A stretch of DNA of 64,000 bases. It comes from Protonemura montana. Lineage: Eukaryota; Arthropoda; Insecta; Plecoptera; Nemouridae. The stretch covers positions 10,509,860 to 10,573,859 of the forward strand of contig OX387604.1 of NCBI GenBank assembly GCA_947568835.1, written 5' to 3'. Shown in pieces: positions 14,681 to 25,844 of the stretch (the stretch's first letter is position 1; each line of letters starts with the position of its first letter). The notes under the pieces are model-generated. The model did not search any database and was not told the origin of the DNA. It saw only the letters and a list, made by a program, of their open reading frames with translations. The position numbers and the translations under genes were made by a program.

Positions 14681-15794
14681 ATGGGGGTTGCTGTTGCAGA
14701 CAGTGCGGGCTCGGAATGGTTTTTGCGAGTGGGTTCTGCGATATTTTATGGATTTGCATCATTTTTCATCACTGTGGTTAACAAGACAGTTCTTACGAGT
14801 TATGCATTTCCTTCGTTTCAAGTGCTGGCAATTGGACAAATGTTTGCTACGGTAGTATTGTTATTAATCGCGAGAAATCTAGGAATACTTACGTTTCCAG
14901 CTCCAGACATGTCAGTTCTCCGCAAGATTTGGCCCTTACCGCTGATATACGTTGGAAATGTAGTAAGTAGATCAGCAGATACCTTTCAATTGTATGTTGG
15001 TTAATTCATGTTTATTAAGTGCACATATTTATTGTACTTAGGTGTTTGGGTTAGGAGGTACCAAAGAATTGTCTCTACCGATGCTGGCTGTCTTGAGGAG
15101 GTTTTCCATCCTAATGACCATGCTGGCTGAGCTTTATTTTCTGGGATTACGTCCTGGTATAGCTGTTCAGGTAAGCTAGCCAAATAATGAGATAAAAGTG
15201 CCAAGAGTTCTTTGATACTCAGTGTTTTTGTTTACTTTTTAGATCTCTGTGTACACTATGATATTTGGTGCCGCAGTGGCTGCGGCTGATGATTTAGCGT
15301 TCTCGTTCCGCGGCTATGCGTTAGTGCTGATGAACGATGTGTGCACGGCGGCAGGGGGAGTAGTCTTCAAACGAAAACTAGATGCTGCCGAGCTGGGAAA
15401 ATACGGTCTGCTATTTTATAACTCGTTGTTGATGTTACCTCCATGTATATTTATATCGTGGGTAACTGGTGATCTGTCCACAGCAGCACGGTTTTCTTCT
15501 TGGAGTCAACCAAATTTTCTCATTCATTTTGCCCTTTCTTGTGTAATGGGATTTATTCTAACTTATTCTATTCTTCTGTGTACATTACATAACTCAGCTT
15601 TAACTACAACTGTTGTTGGCTGCTTGAAAAATATATGTATTACTTATCTGGGCATGATAATTGGAGGGGATTATCTTTTCTCGTGGCTCAATTTTGTCGG
15701 AATAAACATTAGTGTGGCTGGTAGTCTGGCCTACTCGTGGGTTACTTTTCGACCCAAAGAGGCTCCTAAAAGTTCTGCGTTGGTTACAGTGTAG
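14681..15794 (+). CDS. SLC35D: Nucleotide-sugar transporter, SLC35D (fringe connection) type
   Basis: Members exchange UDP-sugars (UDP-GlcNAc, UDP-glucuronate, UDP-GalNAc, in some cases GDP-mannose) for the nucleotide monophosphate across ER or Golgi membranes, feeding glycosaminoglycan and Notch glycosylation. Three coding exons (14681-14962, 15042-15170, 15243-15794) join in frame to 320 residues, near the length of SLC35D2. The sequence is almost entirely hydrophobic helices of the TPT/DMT fold. Family landmarks are FFITVVNKTVLTSYAFPSFQ, GLGGTKELSLPMLAVLRRFS, GYALVLMNDVCTAAGGVVFK and the C-terminal TTTVVGCLKNICITYLGM. The start follows a 5' UTR acceptor at 14640 and matches the family N-terminus. 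Substrate specificity cannot be read from the sequence. Confidence 0.93.
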
Positions 15795-17575
15795 TTTTGT
15801 ACCAAATGCTCAAGTTTTGTTTTGCCATACTTCACTTAAAGCTTAAGTTCTACTGAAAAGAGCAACCGTTAAAGTGATTCAACCTATAAATTGACCATGT
15901 GTTTGCCAGATTTTAATAATTTCAGTATACCTATCTTTAGGAAGATGCATTATTATCACTGTGGTTCTCCATTGAACAGGACATTTTTGAGAATGTTTTT
16001 TAATGGGGTTTCTCACAATAATTAGTGGAAATATAAGGAGGCTATTTTTTGTAATAAGTATCTTATTTAGAGACTTTGTATATTGAAAAGCTGTTGTGGA
16101 GGGAAGTTGTCCCCTGTGTTGTAAATTTTTACTTGATATATTGGATTTCTTGCATGTTTTCTAGACAATTATTATAGCCAAGTGTCAGAGTAAGATTTTG
16201 TTCTGTTTAATTGCAATTGGAAGGAATAATCAGTGTATTTAGGTACATTTATAAGTGATTGATATGTTCCCATTTTTTTGCATTCCTGTAATTCTGCCTG
16301 TTTTTCTTTCGTGAAGTAATTTTGGCAGGCTCAATTCCTGACAACTGGAAAGTTCTATGGGGAAGATAGTATTTAAACAGAATCAATAAGTGATCGTATT
16401 TCATCTCAGCTGCCTCCAGTCCACGAGAAATAGATACCATATCTAGGCTCTTAGTATAAATTTGTTTCCTGAAGCTCATATCGGAAAATAAGGGCTGTGA
16501 AATGGTATCTTTTCTCACAGACGAAGACAGTATTAATGGATGACCCACACTCCGGAGTACCCATTCAATCACCTCTGGAACTGCTGTCACTGGGTGCCAA
16601 AGGCACATTCATCGGTGGGGTGGTGGTAGGGATTAGCAGGACTTTGAAATTTGATAAGGATTGAGTAACAAAATTAATGATCATTTATTTTCCCATTTTT
16701 TCTACAACTTCTTGGCAATTCCAGTTTACATAAACCTCTCAGCTATTATGAAAGCTAATTCAAACCTTAGCTCAAAACACCTACGCTTTTCCCCCAACCT
16801 CTGCCGAAATTCCTGGCTACTTACTTGCATACTAGTCGTCAATTTAGGATAGCAGTATGAAGGATGTTAAGTGGCTAACAGCCACACAAGCATCCTAAGC
16901 ATGAAGTCCCCTAAATGCCCTTGAATTCCATGTTTTATCAACTTGTTACTGACCACAGTATAAACCCATCTATACCATCAGCAGGTAACGGAAATTCAAG
17001 TTCGTTTTACTTCTCATGCTAAGGCTGTCAAAACGGAAATCCACAGACGTGAAAATGTCAAATATTAGTTGAAATAGATGTATTCACATATTTTTAAACA
17101 ATGTTGATATTTGGAATCTAATTCCACTCTACACACATCGTTTTGTCGTCTACCTACCACTTAGAGCATGAAATTAAGAAAAAAACAACACTGGTTTCTC
17201 TAAAAAAGACCACAGAAATAAGTACATGTATACATATCCACAAAGTACTAAATAAGGTAGTCACTGTGTCATGGCTATTAAAAAGAGCTTGAAAGAAATT
17301 AAAGAAACAACAACCCTCTCTCTTCCTCGTCAAATTCCCTACATTTATGGTTTAAAACTCGGACACGATTCATATGATCTAGTAGGAGATTGTAAATCTG
17401 ACTGTTTTTGAAGATACATTGTAAAGTTGCCACCTTCCTACAAAAAAGGAACCTAACAGTCTGTCACAAAGTAATTAAGGCAATTCCAATTTCCAAACAA
17501 ACGGTATTTTCATATCTATTTGAATTTTTGGAACGGGAATGAATTGCATGATTGAAAAGTTTGTATTTGTTAAAT
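15795..17575. other. Spacer between convergent SLC35D and TADA3 genes
   Basis: Presumed 3' UTRs of both genes. I see no exon. Short frames on both strands show no conserved motif. Confidence 0.45.
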
Positions 17576-19303
17576 TCACACTAAAATTAGATTTTCTAAT
17601 TTGCTTACAATAGTTTCACGCTCCTGAACAAGTCTCAAAGCTTTTTTAATGTGGTTTCCGGTAGGTTCGCCTTTTTTCTTATGAACTAAGATGTTCTGAT
17701 AAGCCTTTTCTATTTCCTTGCCTTTATTAATCAATTGTTTATTAAGATTTTGTTTACATGCTTCCAGTTTGGCTAACTTAATGACACGATTTAACTCTAA
17801 TTGATTGCATTTCGTAATGGTTCTTAATTTATTTCTTAATAGTGTTATTTTGGCCTCAATCTCAGTTTCTTGCTTGGTGCCTGTTCTTACTATATTTCCA
17901 TCTGAAAGTATTCCTGCATTGATTAGATCCATTCTTATAGCCCTCTCCATGCTAGAGAGATTGAAGAGATTCTCTTCTTCTACTGCAGACTTTAATACTT
18001 TAACAAATTCATTTTTGTGTTCTGCTGGAGGAATAATGTTTCCATCAATTAAAGATGTCAACAACTGACTATAAAGTAGATCTGGCTCTAAGAATCTTGA
18101 AGATCTTTCTTTTTCAATTGGCTTCTCTCCTCTTTTCAACAAGCTTTGAACTTCTTCAGACATTTGTGCAGTTGCTCTGCGAGGCACTGAGGTTTCACTG
18201 GCAGCAACCTTTTCTTCGATCAACTCAGATTGAGCCCAGCGAGATGCATATAACTGTCCTTCTACCAACGGTTCCTGCAAGTTTCTTTCAATCGTTTCTT
18301 GGTTTTTCAACAAATCTTCCAAAACTTTTATTTCTGGTTCCGCTACTGAGCGGCACACATTATTTATGCTTTGCCAAAACTTTTTTGGAGGTCCTTTATA
18401 TTTGACACCTGTAGCTTGCTTTCTTTTTCGGGCGTTCGAAATGCTGCCGGACTTCCCTGTCTTTATAACTCTCTTCGGTTTAACCTCTTTCAAGTTCTGT
18501 TTTGACATGCTTTTATTTAAAATATTCTTTGCAACCAAACCTAAGTCTTCCCCTAAAGAATTTTTCTTTTTCAATCCTCCCGGTGCTGGTGCCAGAACCG
18601 GTGCTAGTCCCGGTGACACATTATTTTTATTGTTCAACTTTTTTTTTTGGATCTTGCAAGTTGATGGAGTGTTTTTAATGTTCAACTTATTTGTTTGAGC
18701 CTTGCAGGATGTGGCAGTGACCAACTCTAAAGAAGAAGTTGGCTGACTCAAATCAACATTTACTTTTTGTGTAATTTTTCCTGATTTTTTCTTGCCTGCT
18801 ACTGGTTTGGTCACTTTTTCCTTGCCTGCTACTGGTTTAGCCACTTTGTCCTTATTTACTAACAGTTTTTGCTTCTTTGGAAGAGTTTGCTTACTGATCA
18901 CTGACCTGGGAATGATTACCTGTAAAAATCCTGGTTTTATCACAGTAATGGATGCATTTTGATACCCCTCCTTCCTTAATTTTGCTTTGTCCTTGCTTTT
19001 CAACAGATCTTTCTCCATCACAAAATGCTCATTGAGCAACATTTTTCTACGCTTCACTGAAACAAGCAGTAACGTTTCTAGTTCTAATTGTAAGGAATCG
19101 AGGTCTCTCAATGTCACACCCTTGTTTCCTTTTCGCTTAAGAACTGCCGTATACTTTGGAAGGATAGTTTTCTCTCTAAGAAATGCTCCTAGTTCAGAGA
19201 CTGCAAACTCTGAAATCGGATGATTGGATACTGAGTTGGGGAAATTCTGGGATTTTTGTTTCAGACTAGGTTTAAGTCTTGTCTTGAGTTTTGGATTAGC
19301 CAT
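17576..19303 (-). CDS. TADA3: Transcriptional adapter 3 (ADA3), SAGA/ATAC acetyltransferase subunit
   Basis: TADA3 bridges TADA2 and the GCN5/PCAF acetyltransferase in the nuclear SAGA and ATAC complexes. The coding region is one uninterrupted frame of 575 residues. The N-terminal block (LPKYTAVLKRKG, LDSLQLELETLL, about 48-80), the central block (PPKKFWQSINNVCRSV ... VLEDLLKN, about 310-340; then YASRWAQSELIEEK) and the C-terminal helical block (LNRVIKLAKLEACKQNL, KALRLVQERETIVSKLENL) match the Ada3 layout. It is longer than the vertebrate protein (about 430) because of a lysine-rich, low-complexity insert at about 115-305 with repeated KPVAGKEK/KPVAGKKK. Upstream on the minus strand TTTTTTTAG precedes the start by about 24 bases, so the gene has a 5' UTR intron; this argues against a processed retrocopy. 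Confidence 0.9.
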   Translation of the reverse strand: MANPKLKTRLKPSLKQKSQNFPNSVSNHPISEFAVSELGAFLREKTILPKYTAVLKRKGNKGVTLRDLDSLQLELETLLLVSVKRRKMLLNEHFVMEKDLLKSKDKAKLRKEGYQNASITVIKPGFLQVIIPRSVISKQTLPKKQKLLVNKDKVAKPVAGKEKVTKPVAGKKKSGKITQKVNVDLSQPTSSLELVTATSCKAQTNKLNIKNTPSTCKIQKKKLNNKNNVSPGLAPVLAPAPGGLKKKNSLGEDLGLVAKNILNKSMSKQNLKEVKPKRVIKTGKSGSISNARKRKQATGVKYKGPPKKFWQSINNVCRSVAEPEIKVLEDLLKNQETIERNLQEPLVEGQLYASRWAQSELIEEKVAASETSVPRRATAQMSEEVQSLLKRGEKPIEKERSSRFLEPDLLYSQLLTSLIDGNIIPPAEHKNEFVKVLKSAVEEENLFNLSSMERAIRMDLINAGILSDGNIVRTGTKQETEIEAKITLLRNKLRTITKCNQLELNRVIKLAKLEACKQNLNKQLINKGKEIEKAYQNILVHKKKGEPTGNHIKKALRLVQERETIVSKLENLILV

Positions 19304-22206
19304 CCTTCAAAGTTTCAATGATGCACCTAAAAAAATGAACATTTGCTTAAGTACAGTTGTATCATAGCCAGGCATCCATCACGATGAGAACGTATATCAG
19401 CATGTAAAGGAGGCCTCATATTTTTCTCTCCAGGCTCATGCATTATTATTGTATCTGTTATGTCTCATCCTTAGATTGATAGGTTATGCGAGCGAGGAAA
19501 ATTGTTTTATCTTCGATACTCGCACCAGTGACTGTCAAACAGGTCTACTTCTGCAAAAAGTTTGAACGTAGTAACACCTACACAGAAGTGGAATTGAGGC
19601 TTTGGCAACTGAGCCTACAATTATAAATTTAATAGCGTGGAGCCAAGGGTGCTGGAACCTCATCTTTTTTTCTATGGTGCCAATGTTGCGATAACATTTT
19701 ACTGTTTTGGGAGGGAGTAAAACGAACCCTATACGCGTACCTGGATGGAGAAACTGAATGTTTACATCTGTCCAGTCGCGGAAATACTTAATCTCTGTTA
19801 ATACGTTTGATGATTGTAATCCAAACCGACCACTGGTAACTGGTAGGTGAACAGCTGTTTCAGCGTTGGCCTGACGCAAAGAGCCTGACGCTACGATCAA
19901 CTGGCGGCAGCTTCAGATGAAACAAGGCGAGTACAAAAGTACCCTTGAAGAGGCTACATGCCTTCACTGATTCGCCAAACCATTAAAAAAATTGGTTTGC
20001 TGAGATACCTTGATATAACAGACAAATTTGCGCGGCTTTTCTGATTCAAACTGAAACAGCAACATCTGAAATCAGCAAATGACAAAAAAAATAGTTAGTT
20101 TGCACATATTACGGTAATGTGATTCACGAGCATTAGAATTGGATGGCGGCGATCGACAGCACGAGTGAAAAAGGATGAATTACTAAATCTCCATACCTTT
20201 GGATGAGCTTGAGTTACTTCTGCTTTAACACGAGGGAAAGGCCTTATTTTATGATTTTGCATAGCCAACTTAAACCCAGGACGGACCATCTGTGCAAGTA
20301 ATTTCACTATACTCTTAAAATGAGATATTATTTTATTTTATTATTAAAATTTTATTACCTTTCGTTAGCCCCGTTTTAGCAATACTCAAAGGCAGAGACA
20401 AAATATCTGAGATCTTGACTTAAAGTGCCGACTCTACCAACGTGCCAAGCACATTGTAACTCAACGTGACCAGAAGTGAGCCAAGGCTGCACTGCCAAAG
20501 CTGCCAAAGGTAGCGGACTTGTATTGGAAGAGTGAACACTTTATATCCTATATATGTGTAGGCTACTGCCAACTTCTAATCCATCAAAATCTATCTACGC
20601 TGGAGGAGCGACGTCTTGATGACGCAGGTAGGAGATTGGTTTCGGCTTTTGGTTTCGGTCCTCCCGCGTTCAGCGACCAGCACCAGGATCGCAGACAACT
20701 TTTTAAAGCGTAAAGATATTCCGTGGATCTGCACGCAATTTTCCTTACCTATGCAAAACTTTTTAAAAATAAAAACAGTTTAATTGAAAATTGATCTTTT
20801 GAAATAAAATATCGCGCCATTGGGTGTTATTAGCATCGTAGTAATTGGAAACGAGCACAACATATCTGAACGCAATGTCTCGGTCGTCGTCTACGTTCTT
20901 GACAATTTATTGAAATAAAAAGAGAAATAGGAATTACATTTTCTCACAATACTTTGGTAGCTCTTGAAAAGACTCGCAGCATAAGATTAGTGAATATTCA
21001 TTGAGTTTTCTTGTACACTTTCCTATCCTAGTGTATTTCATTGATCTTGGAGCATTTCGTTGGTTTGGGGAATTGAGGGGATAGAAGCATGTACAGTGGG
21101 CCTAACCAAGCGAAGCCGTTATTTCTAAATGAATAGCTAAACAACGGTCATTGCGTGCCCTATCTATTACCTGCATACCTGTCCTTTGTAAAATAAAAAT
21201 TCTCTTAGAATGCACGTGACCCTCCACAGAGGTATGCCAAACGTCAAAAGTGATTGAAATCGGACAAAGTCAATTAACGCTGCACCAAGCAATATTCGTC
21301 TGAATTTAATTCGTTATTTGGTCGTCGACAGATGAAACACAGATAGCAAACCACAATGTTTAAACTCAAATGAGAAACATTTACACATCAGTTGCTGTCA
21401 TTCACATCCATCATTCCAATCTCTGGCTGTCAAGGAAAAAATGATCAAAATTATACGGCGCCTTCTGAAACCCTTTGAAGCCATTTGAAATTCATGCCAG
21501 AGGTAAAAAAAATACCGCTATGAAAAACGTTGGATTTACAAGTGGTCCGTAAAAGTTTTGGTACACACCGTTTGTTATTGTTTCCTATTTTAAAGTAACG
21601 GTGGTCATATTGTGTTTAATAGCATGAAAAAGCTCTAGAAAGAGCATCAATATTATTGACTTGTTTACCGGCATAAGCATTTTGTTCTTTCAAGACATTT
21701 ATCTTCCAGCCTTAACTATAGAGGACTTAAAAGCCTATCTTCTTTAAAAGTCAGAATTCGGACGACAGAATTGTTTTGGTGCCCGCGCAGCTATCGATAT
21801 CATCACGACCTCTTCTTCTTGGTAATTACTCCGGTCGTTACTACCGGCTCAGGTAACCACGTTCCACGTTCGTGATGTCGCCAGCAATCAAAGTTAATTT
21901 TACATCCTGTGTTTTGTCCACATCCCTTGAAAGCACATTCCATGCACTGGTTGCATGAAAACTTCGGCTGGGCTAGAAGCGTCTCCGATGACGTCATGCT
22001 CTCCAAAGGGTTAGCACCCAGCTCCAAGAGAGAGCGCTCCCGCTAGAACACGTGATCACTGGTTATCAATAGATTTATGTATTTTCCAATTGCACCGTCG
22101 AATTTATCCGAGCAAGAAAATTGCACCGGGAAAGACCCGAGAGCGAGCAACTCAGCCAGCTATAATTGAAAGCACATTTGATGGGCTTGGGAAAAACTGA
22201 TTCTTG
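19304..22206. other. Intergenic region upstream of TADA3
   Basis: It contains the TADA3 5' UTR exon(s) and promoter, not precisely placed. CRE-like GACGTC/TGACG motifs near 20610-20625 are possible promoter elements. No protein-coding exon is supported; minus-strand frames at 19535-19900 and 20095-20307 look random. Confidence 0.4.
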
Positions 22207-22302
22207 ATTATTGTGTTTAACAACGCACTGTTTTGACAACGGGCCCTGTGGCACTGGTCTGATGGCGTCCGTGAATAAATGGAAGATGATGAGGATGATG
22301 AA
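22207..22302 (-). mobile_element. 5S-type SINE, 5'-truncated fragment (tail only)
   Basis: The plus strand reads as the reverse complement of the SINE 3' region seen in the copies at 22315 and 48128: GTGTTTAACAACGCACTG, GGCACTGGTCTGATGGCGTC and the ATGATGAGGATGATGA microsatellite-like part. The 5S-like head is absent. Confidence 0.8.
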
Positions 22303-22314
22303 CAAAAAAAACAA

Positions 22315-22766
22315 CCGAACGCCGAACTGTTTGTCGTGTTGGAAACACCGGTTCTCATTAGATCACCGAAGTTAAGCAACACTGCGCTGAGTCAGGTATT
22401 GGATGGGTGACCATCATACACATGACCAGTTCTGTTCGGGAGAGAGGTTAGAGGGATGAAAGTTAGTACAGCAACTTCATTCGCCTTGCTTATCAACCTC
22501 TCGACAGCATGGATTTGTGGAGGAATCCTGCTGTTCGAGTTGTACCGTCCTTCGGAAGGGACGTTAAGCCCCTTGGTGCTCTTCGACAGGAGTAGGCTAC
22601 GTGCCGGCACCGGGTTCCCCTTCCTCCCGTCTAAGCTAGGTTAGATTCATCATCATCCTCATCATCATCCATTCATTTACCGACGCCATTAGACCAGTGC
22701 CGCATGGCCAGATGTCAAAACAGTGCGTCGCTAAACACCACAAATAAATAAATAAATAAATAAATG
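22315..22766 (+). mobile_element. 5S-rRNA-derived SINE, full length
   Basis: The head (about 22333-22410) resembles 5S rRNA: TTAGATCACCGAAGTTAAGC aligns with the 5S box A region, and GTATTGGATGGGTGACCA with the box C region, in the right order and spacing. These are the internal RNA polymerase III promoter parts. A unique body follows (CAGCATGGATTTGTGGAGGA), then a CATCATCCTCATCATCATC segment, the conserved block GACGCCATTAGACCAGTGCC and an (AAAT)n tail at 22740-22766. It is non-coding and depends on LINE enzymes for movement. Confidence 0.88.
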
Positions 22767-23032
22767 AACAAAATCTAGTCTAGAAGGGAGGAGGTGAAAC
22801 CCGGCAGCTACTCCTGTCGAAGAGCACCAAGGGGACCACCGGCTTAACGTCCGCTCCAAAGGACGATACAACTCGAACTTGAGCTAATTTTCATCCCTCT
22901 AACCTCTCTCCCGAACAGAACTGGTCATGTGTATGATGATTACCCATCCAATACCTGACCGTTGGCGCAGTGTTGCTTAATTTCCCTGATCTGATGAGAA
23001 CCGGTGTTTCCAACACACCAAACCATTCGGTT
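22767..23032 (-). mobile_element. 5S-rRNA-derived SINE, 3'-truncated copy
   Basis: Read on the minus strand it carries the 5S-like head (GGAAACACCGGTTCTCATCA, GGTATTGGATGGGTAATCAT) and part of the body, but lacks the conserved 3' block and tail. It abuts the tail of the plus-strand copy. Small deletions against the other copies mark it as decayed. Confidence 0.82.
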
Positions 23033-23056
23033 AGGGAACTCAAGAAATGTGTACAC

Positions 23057-23170
23057 TTATTCATTTTATATTATTTATTTTATTTTATTATTTATTTAAT
23101 TATTATTATAATAATAATAATTATTATTATTATTTATTATTTTATTTTATTTACTTTATTTTATTTCACA
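23057..23170. repeat. AT-rich low-complexity tract
   Basis: Runs of TTTATTTTATT and TATTATTATAATAATAATAA. The open frame crossing it is compositional and not a gene. Confidence 0.85.
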
Positions 23171-23382
23171 CATTTTATTCAGTAGAACCTATGGTAGAAC
23201 TAATTTATTAACTGAAAATGTTGTATATCGTAACTGACATAGAATATTTTAACTCCGTACTTCATATTTCAGTTCTGTGACCAGGGAATATCGTAAAGCG
23301 AACCGTTATTTCAACTTACTGTGCATCGAAAGGGTTTCTAACAAGTTCGTGAAGAGGTCTAGTGCAGGGTTCAGTAGAAGGC

Positions 23383-23510
23383 GGCGCCTGGCAGTGACCA
23401 GTGTGTCTACCTCGTTCAACTAAGCAGACGGCGTGGCCTAACAGTTACCGGGGTGTGGGCCTCGTTCAGCAAAGCAGGCGGCGTCTTCTAGCGAGCCCAC
23501 TGTATGTCTC
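23383..23510. repeat. Degenerate 50-bp tandem repeat, about 2.5 units
   Basis: Units start GGCGCCTGGC (23383), GGCGTGGCC (23430) and GGCGTCTTC (23480). The first two share CTCGTTCA(A/G)C(T/A)AAGCAG(A/G)C at their ends. It is more GC-rich than the flanks. Confidence 0.65.
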
Positions 23511-24431
23511 TAAACTGCGCCGAACCGATAAATCCGAAAGGGGCGAGAATTTTCTTGAAAGTTACCACAATATATTAGCCTCATCATTGCTAGTGGTTTC
23601 TTTTGCACCTTACACTTTGCACTCTATTGTAAGGTATTATCGGTATTATTCTCCACTTTGAAATGCCAAAAGGAGACAGAAGCAGGGAAACCTCGATAGT
23701 ACGTTTTGTGTCAAGTCTTTGAAACAATTTATATAAAATGTGCACGTTACATTTGATAGCAACGTTGACATTACGAAGCTTCAGCTGGAGAATAAGTTGC
23801 AAGAAAATATTTGGATGTTTCAATTGGTGTGACCGGTTTTCACCCACAAGCAATTTTCTTCGCACTCCAACAGGCTTATATTGGTGACGGGAGGAACATC
23901 CATGGTAATGTTTGGTAGGAAGTGATGCTTACAGCTTGAAGTCTAGAGACTCTTAAGCGTAGCTTGTAGTCTGAAGTCTGTAGCCTGTAGCCTGTAGGTT
24001 ATAGGTAGAGAAACAACGTCAATGTTACAGTCTCTGCGTGAAAGATGGCCGCCAAATGACTACTACCTTACCGACAAAAATGCAGAGTACCGGAACATCA
24101 CATTAAGTGGAGCCACTGTCGTATAAAATTTAATTTCGATATTTATCGTTGGTTAACTCGCTTTTGTGACTTTTCATGCTCAAAAGATCTTCATTAATGT
24201 TTACCTCAACGATTGATATACACGTAACGATATTCTCAAGCTTCCTCCAATCAAAAGCACCGGTCAACTGGAATTTAAAACTTATTTTGATTTTGTTTAT
24301 TGGACGTAGCTACCAAATAGCTTCCAGGGCGGTCTGAAATCCGTTTTTTGTTCTGCTTTGAACTTGAGATGGTTGTTGGCGTTGGATCGTGGCTTGGATT
24401 CGAATAAGAACTTTCGCACCGGTTTCGAGAA
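23511..24431. other. Intergenic sequence
   Basis: No exon found. A short stretch of repeated TAGCCTGTAG/GAAGTCTGTAG words sits at 23938-24005. Confidence 0.4.
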
Positions 24432-24680
24432 AACTTTTTTCAACTGGGTTTTTTAATGCTAAGTAAAGAATAACTAATTTTCCCAACGTTTACCAACAGT
24501 AATTGTTAGGGTAAGTATATAAGTAAAAGTAATTTTTTGTATTTTTGTGGTTCTTTTTGCTATCAAAAAAATTTCAGGAATCCTTTCACCCTTGATAAAG
24601 TAACAGGCATAAGTTGCAAAACTTTGGGAAAATTAGTTGTTCTTCACTTAGGATTCAAAAAACTTGGTTAAAAGTAGTTT
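24432..24680. repeat. Inverted-repeat element with a related solo arm at about 38.6 kb
   Basis: Left arm 24432-24502 and right arm about 24611-24680 are diverged reverse complements sharing ACTAATTTTCCCAA / TTGGGAAAATTAGT and AAAAAACTTGGTT / AACTGGGTTTTTT. A sequence similar to the right arm recurs at 38638-38740, so this is a dispersed repeat, possibly a MITE or foldback family. Confidence 0.6.
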
Positions 24681-24846
24681 TTTCAAATGCGACTTTGTTG
24701 CTGCTTGTGATAAGAAAATATACTGCCATGACTAAAAATAAAACAAAATTTTGCTTACACAGTGTTTTGTATTCCAAAAAACGCTTACCCCGTATCCTGT
24801 ACGCAAAAAAAAAAAAAAATCCCTAGCCGATTACAAAATTGAGAGA

Positions 24847-24924
24847 ACGGCCGGTTTCGAACCCAGGACTAGCATTCCCGTCCCAGCCACGAAGCTAGCA
24901 CGTTACTATTAAGCCACGCTGCCC
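24847..24924 (-). repeat. tRNA-like sequence 1
   Basis: The minus strand has an A-box-like TGGCTTAATAG and a perfect B-box GGTTCGAAACC at tRNA-like spacing. The T and acceptor stems pair poorly, so it is a tRNA-derived SINE head or pseudogene and not a functional tRNA. Confidence 0.55.
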
Positions 24925-25065
24925 TGATGTCGTCCACTTGGTGGAAGTCGTATATATGCATTCGTTTTTGGACTTAGTAAAAAAAAATCAAAATTATACT
25001 TCAGATCATCTCTCCCCGTCCCTTCACTTGAACTATGTTCCTGAGGGAGGGCCCCGACAGACAAA

Positions 25066-25140
25066 ATTGGAAGGTGCCGGGAAGCGAACTGCGGACCTCA
25101 CGATTTATTATGTCCCGCCATCCCTCTGTCCTACGAGCAC
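25066..25140 (-). repeat. tRNA-like sequence 2
   Basis: The minus strand has GACATAATAAATCGTGAGGT followed by CCGCAGTTCGCTTCCCGGC, resembling an anticodon/variable region and T arm. The A-box is degenerate. Confidence 0.4.
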
Positions 25141-25229
25141 ATATGCCATTCATTCGATTTGCTATCAAACACATGATGCAATCTGTCTCTCAGAACAAAT
25201 TTCTGCTGCTACTTTCTGAAGAACAAAAA

Positions 25230-25305
25230 ACGAATAGGATTCGAACTCTTCTTCGACCGGAGTGACTTGGAGAGAAGCGACTTTTCCAATCAGCCACCGT
25301 GACAA
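25230..25305 (-). repeat. tRNA-like sequence 3
   Basis: The minus strand begins GTCACGGTGGCTGATTGG (A-box) and ends GAGTTCGAATCCTATTCG (B-box), with Leu/Ser-like overall length. Cloverleaf pairing is incomplete. Confidence 0.5.
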
Positions 25306-25459
25306 GATGGATAGTGATGGGAAATAACAGATAGATGAATTGCAGGAGACGACTTTAGTGTAATGAAAATAATACTCCGAGAGTTTCGATGGATGAACCC
25401 GTGATGCAAACTGGCAGCACACAATGAAAGCCGGTCGCCACTTGATGAAGATCAAAAAG

Positions 25460-25540
25460 TGAACCAATCTGGAATCGAACTTGGCAAATTTCGCTGCGCA
25501 TTCAGAGAAATCATCTGATCACTTTACCACTGAAACGATA
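25460..25540 (-). repeat. tRNA-like sequence 4
   Basis: The minus strand contains TTTCAGTGGTAAAGTGATC (A-box-like) and CCAAGTTCGATTCCAGATTG (B-box). Confidence 0.5.
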
Positions 25541-25683
25541 TGCGTCTCAGGTGGGAAATAACTTATACTTGCATATCAGCCGGCGGCGATCTCTGTACAC
25601 CATGAAGAAGAGATAAAAGTTTTCGCTGTAACGGTTGATACATATCCAGAAATTTTAATCACATAAGGATTGATGACATGTTA

Positions 25684-25755
25684 CTTACCAGCTTCGAACC
25701 AGCGACCCACTGCATTTTGGCGCTGGGCACTAGAGCGATTTTTACCCTCCGCCAA
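25684..25755 (-). repeat. tRNA-like sequence 5
   Basis: The minus strand shows GTGGGTCGCTGGTTCGAAGC at its 3' part, a B-box; the A-box is weak. Confidence 0.4.
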
Positions 25756-25844
25756 ATGGACGCTATGAATACCGGCGAGAGTTGCATGACAGTACTCTAA
25801 CAATCTTGGTAGGTGATTGTTTCTGAAATTTAAATAGTGTACCA

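Noticed and set aside
19535..19900. 121-codon minus-strand open frame upstream of TADA3
   Set aside because: No family resemblance. More likely promoter or UTR sequence.
22315..22766. Genuine 5S rRNA gene
   Set aside because: Only the internal-promoter half resembles 5S. The unit continues into a 300-bp SINE body with tail, and the 5S 5' and 3' stem is not preserved.
22970..23185. 71-codon hydrophobic frame (YLFYFIIYLIIIII)
   Set aside because: Translation of a simple AT-rich tract attached to a SINE head.
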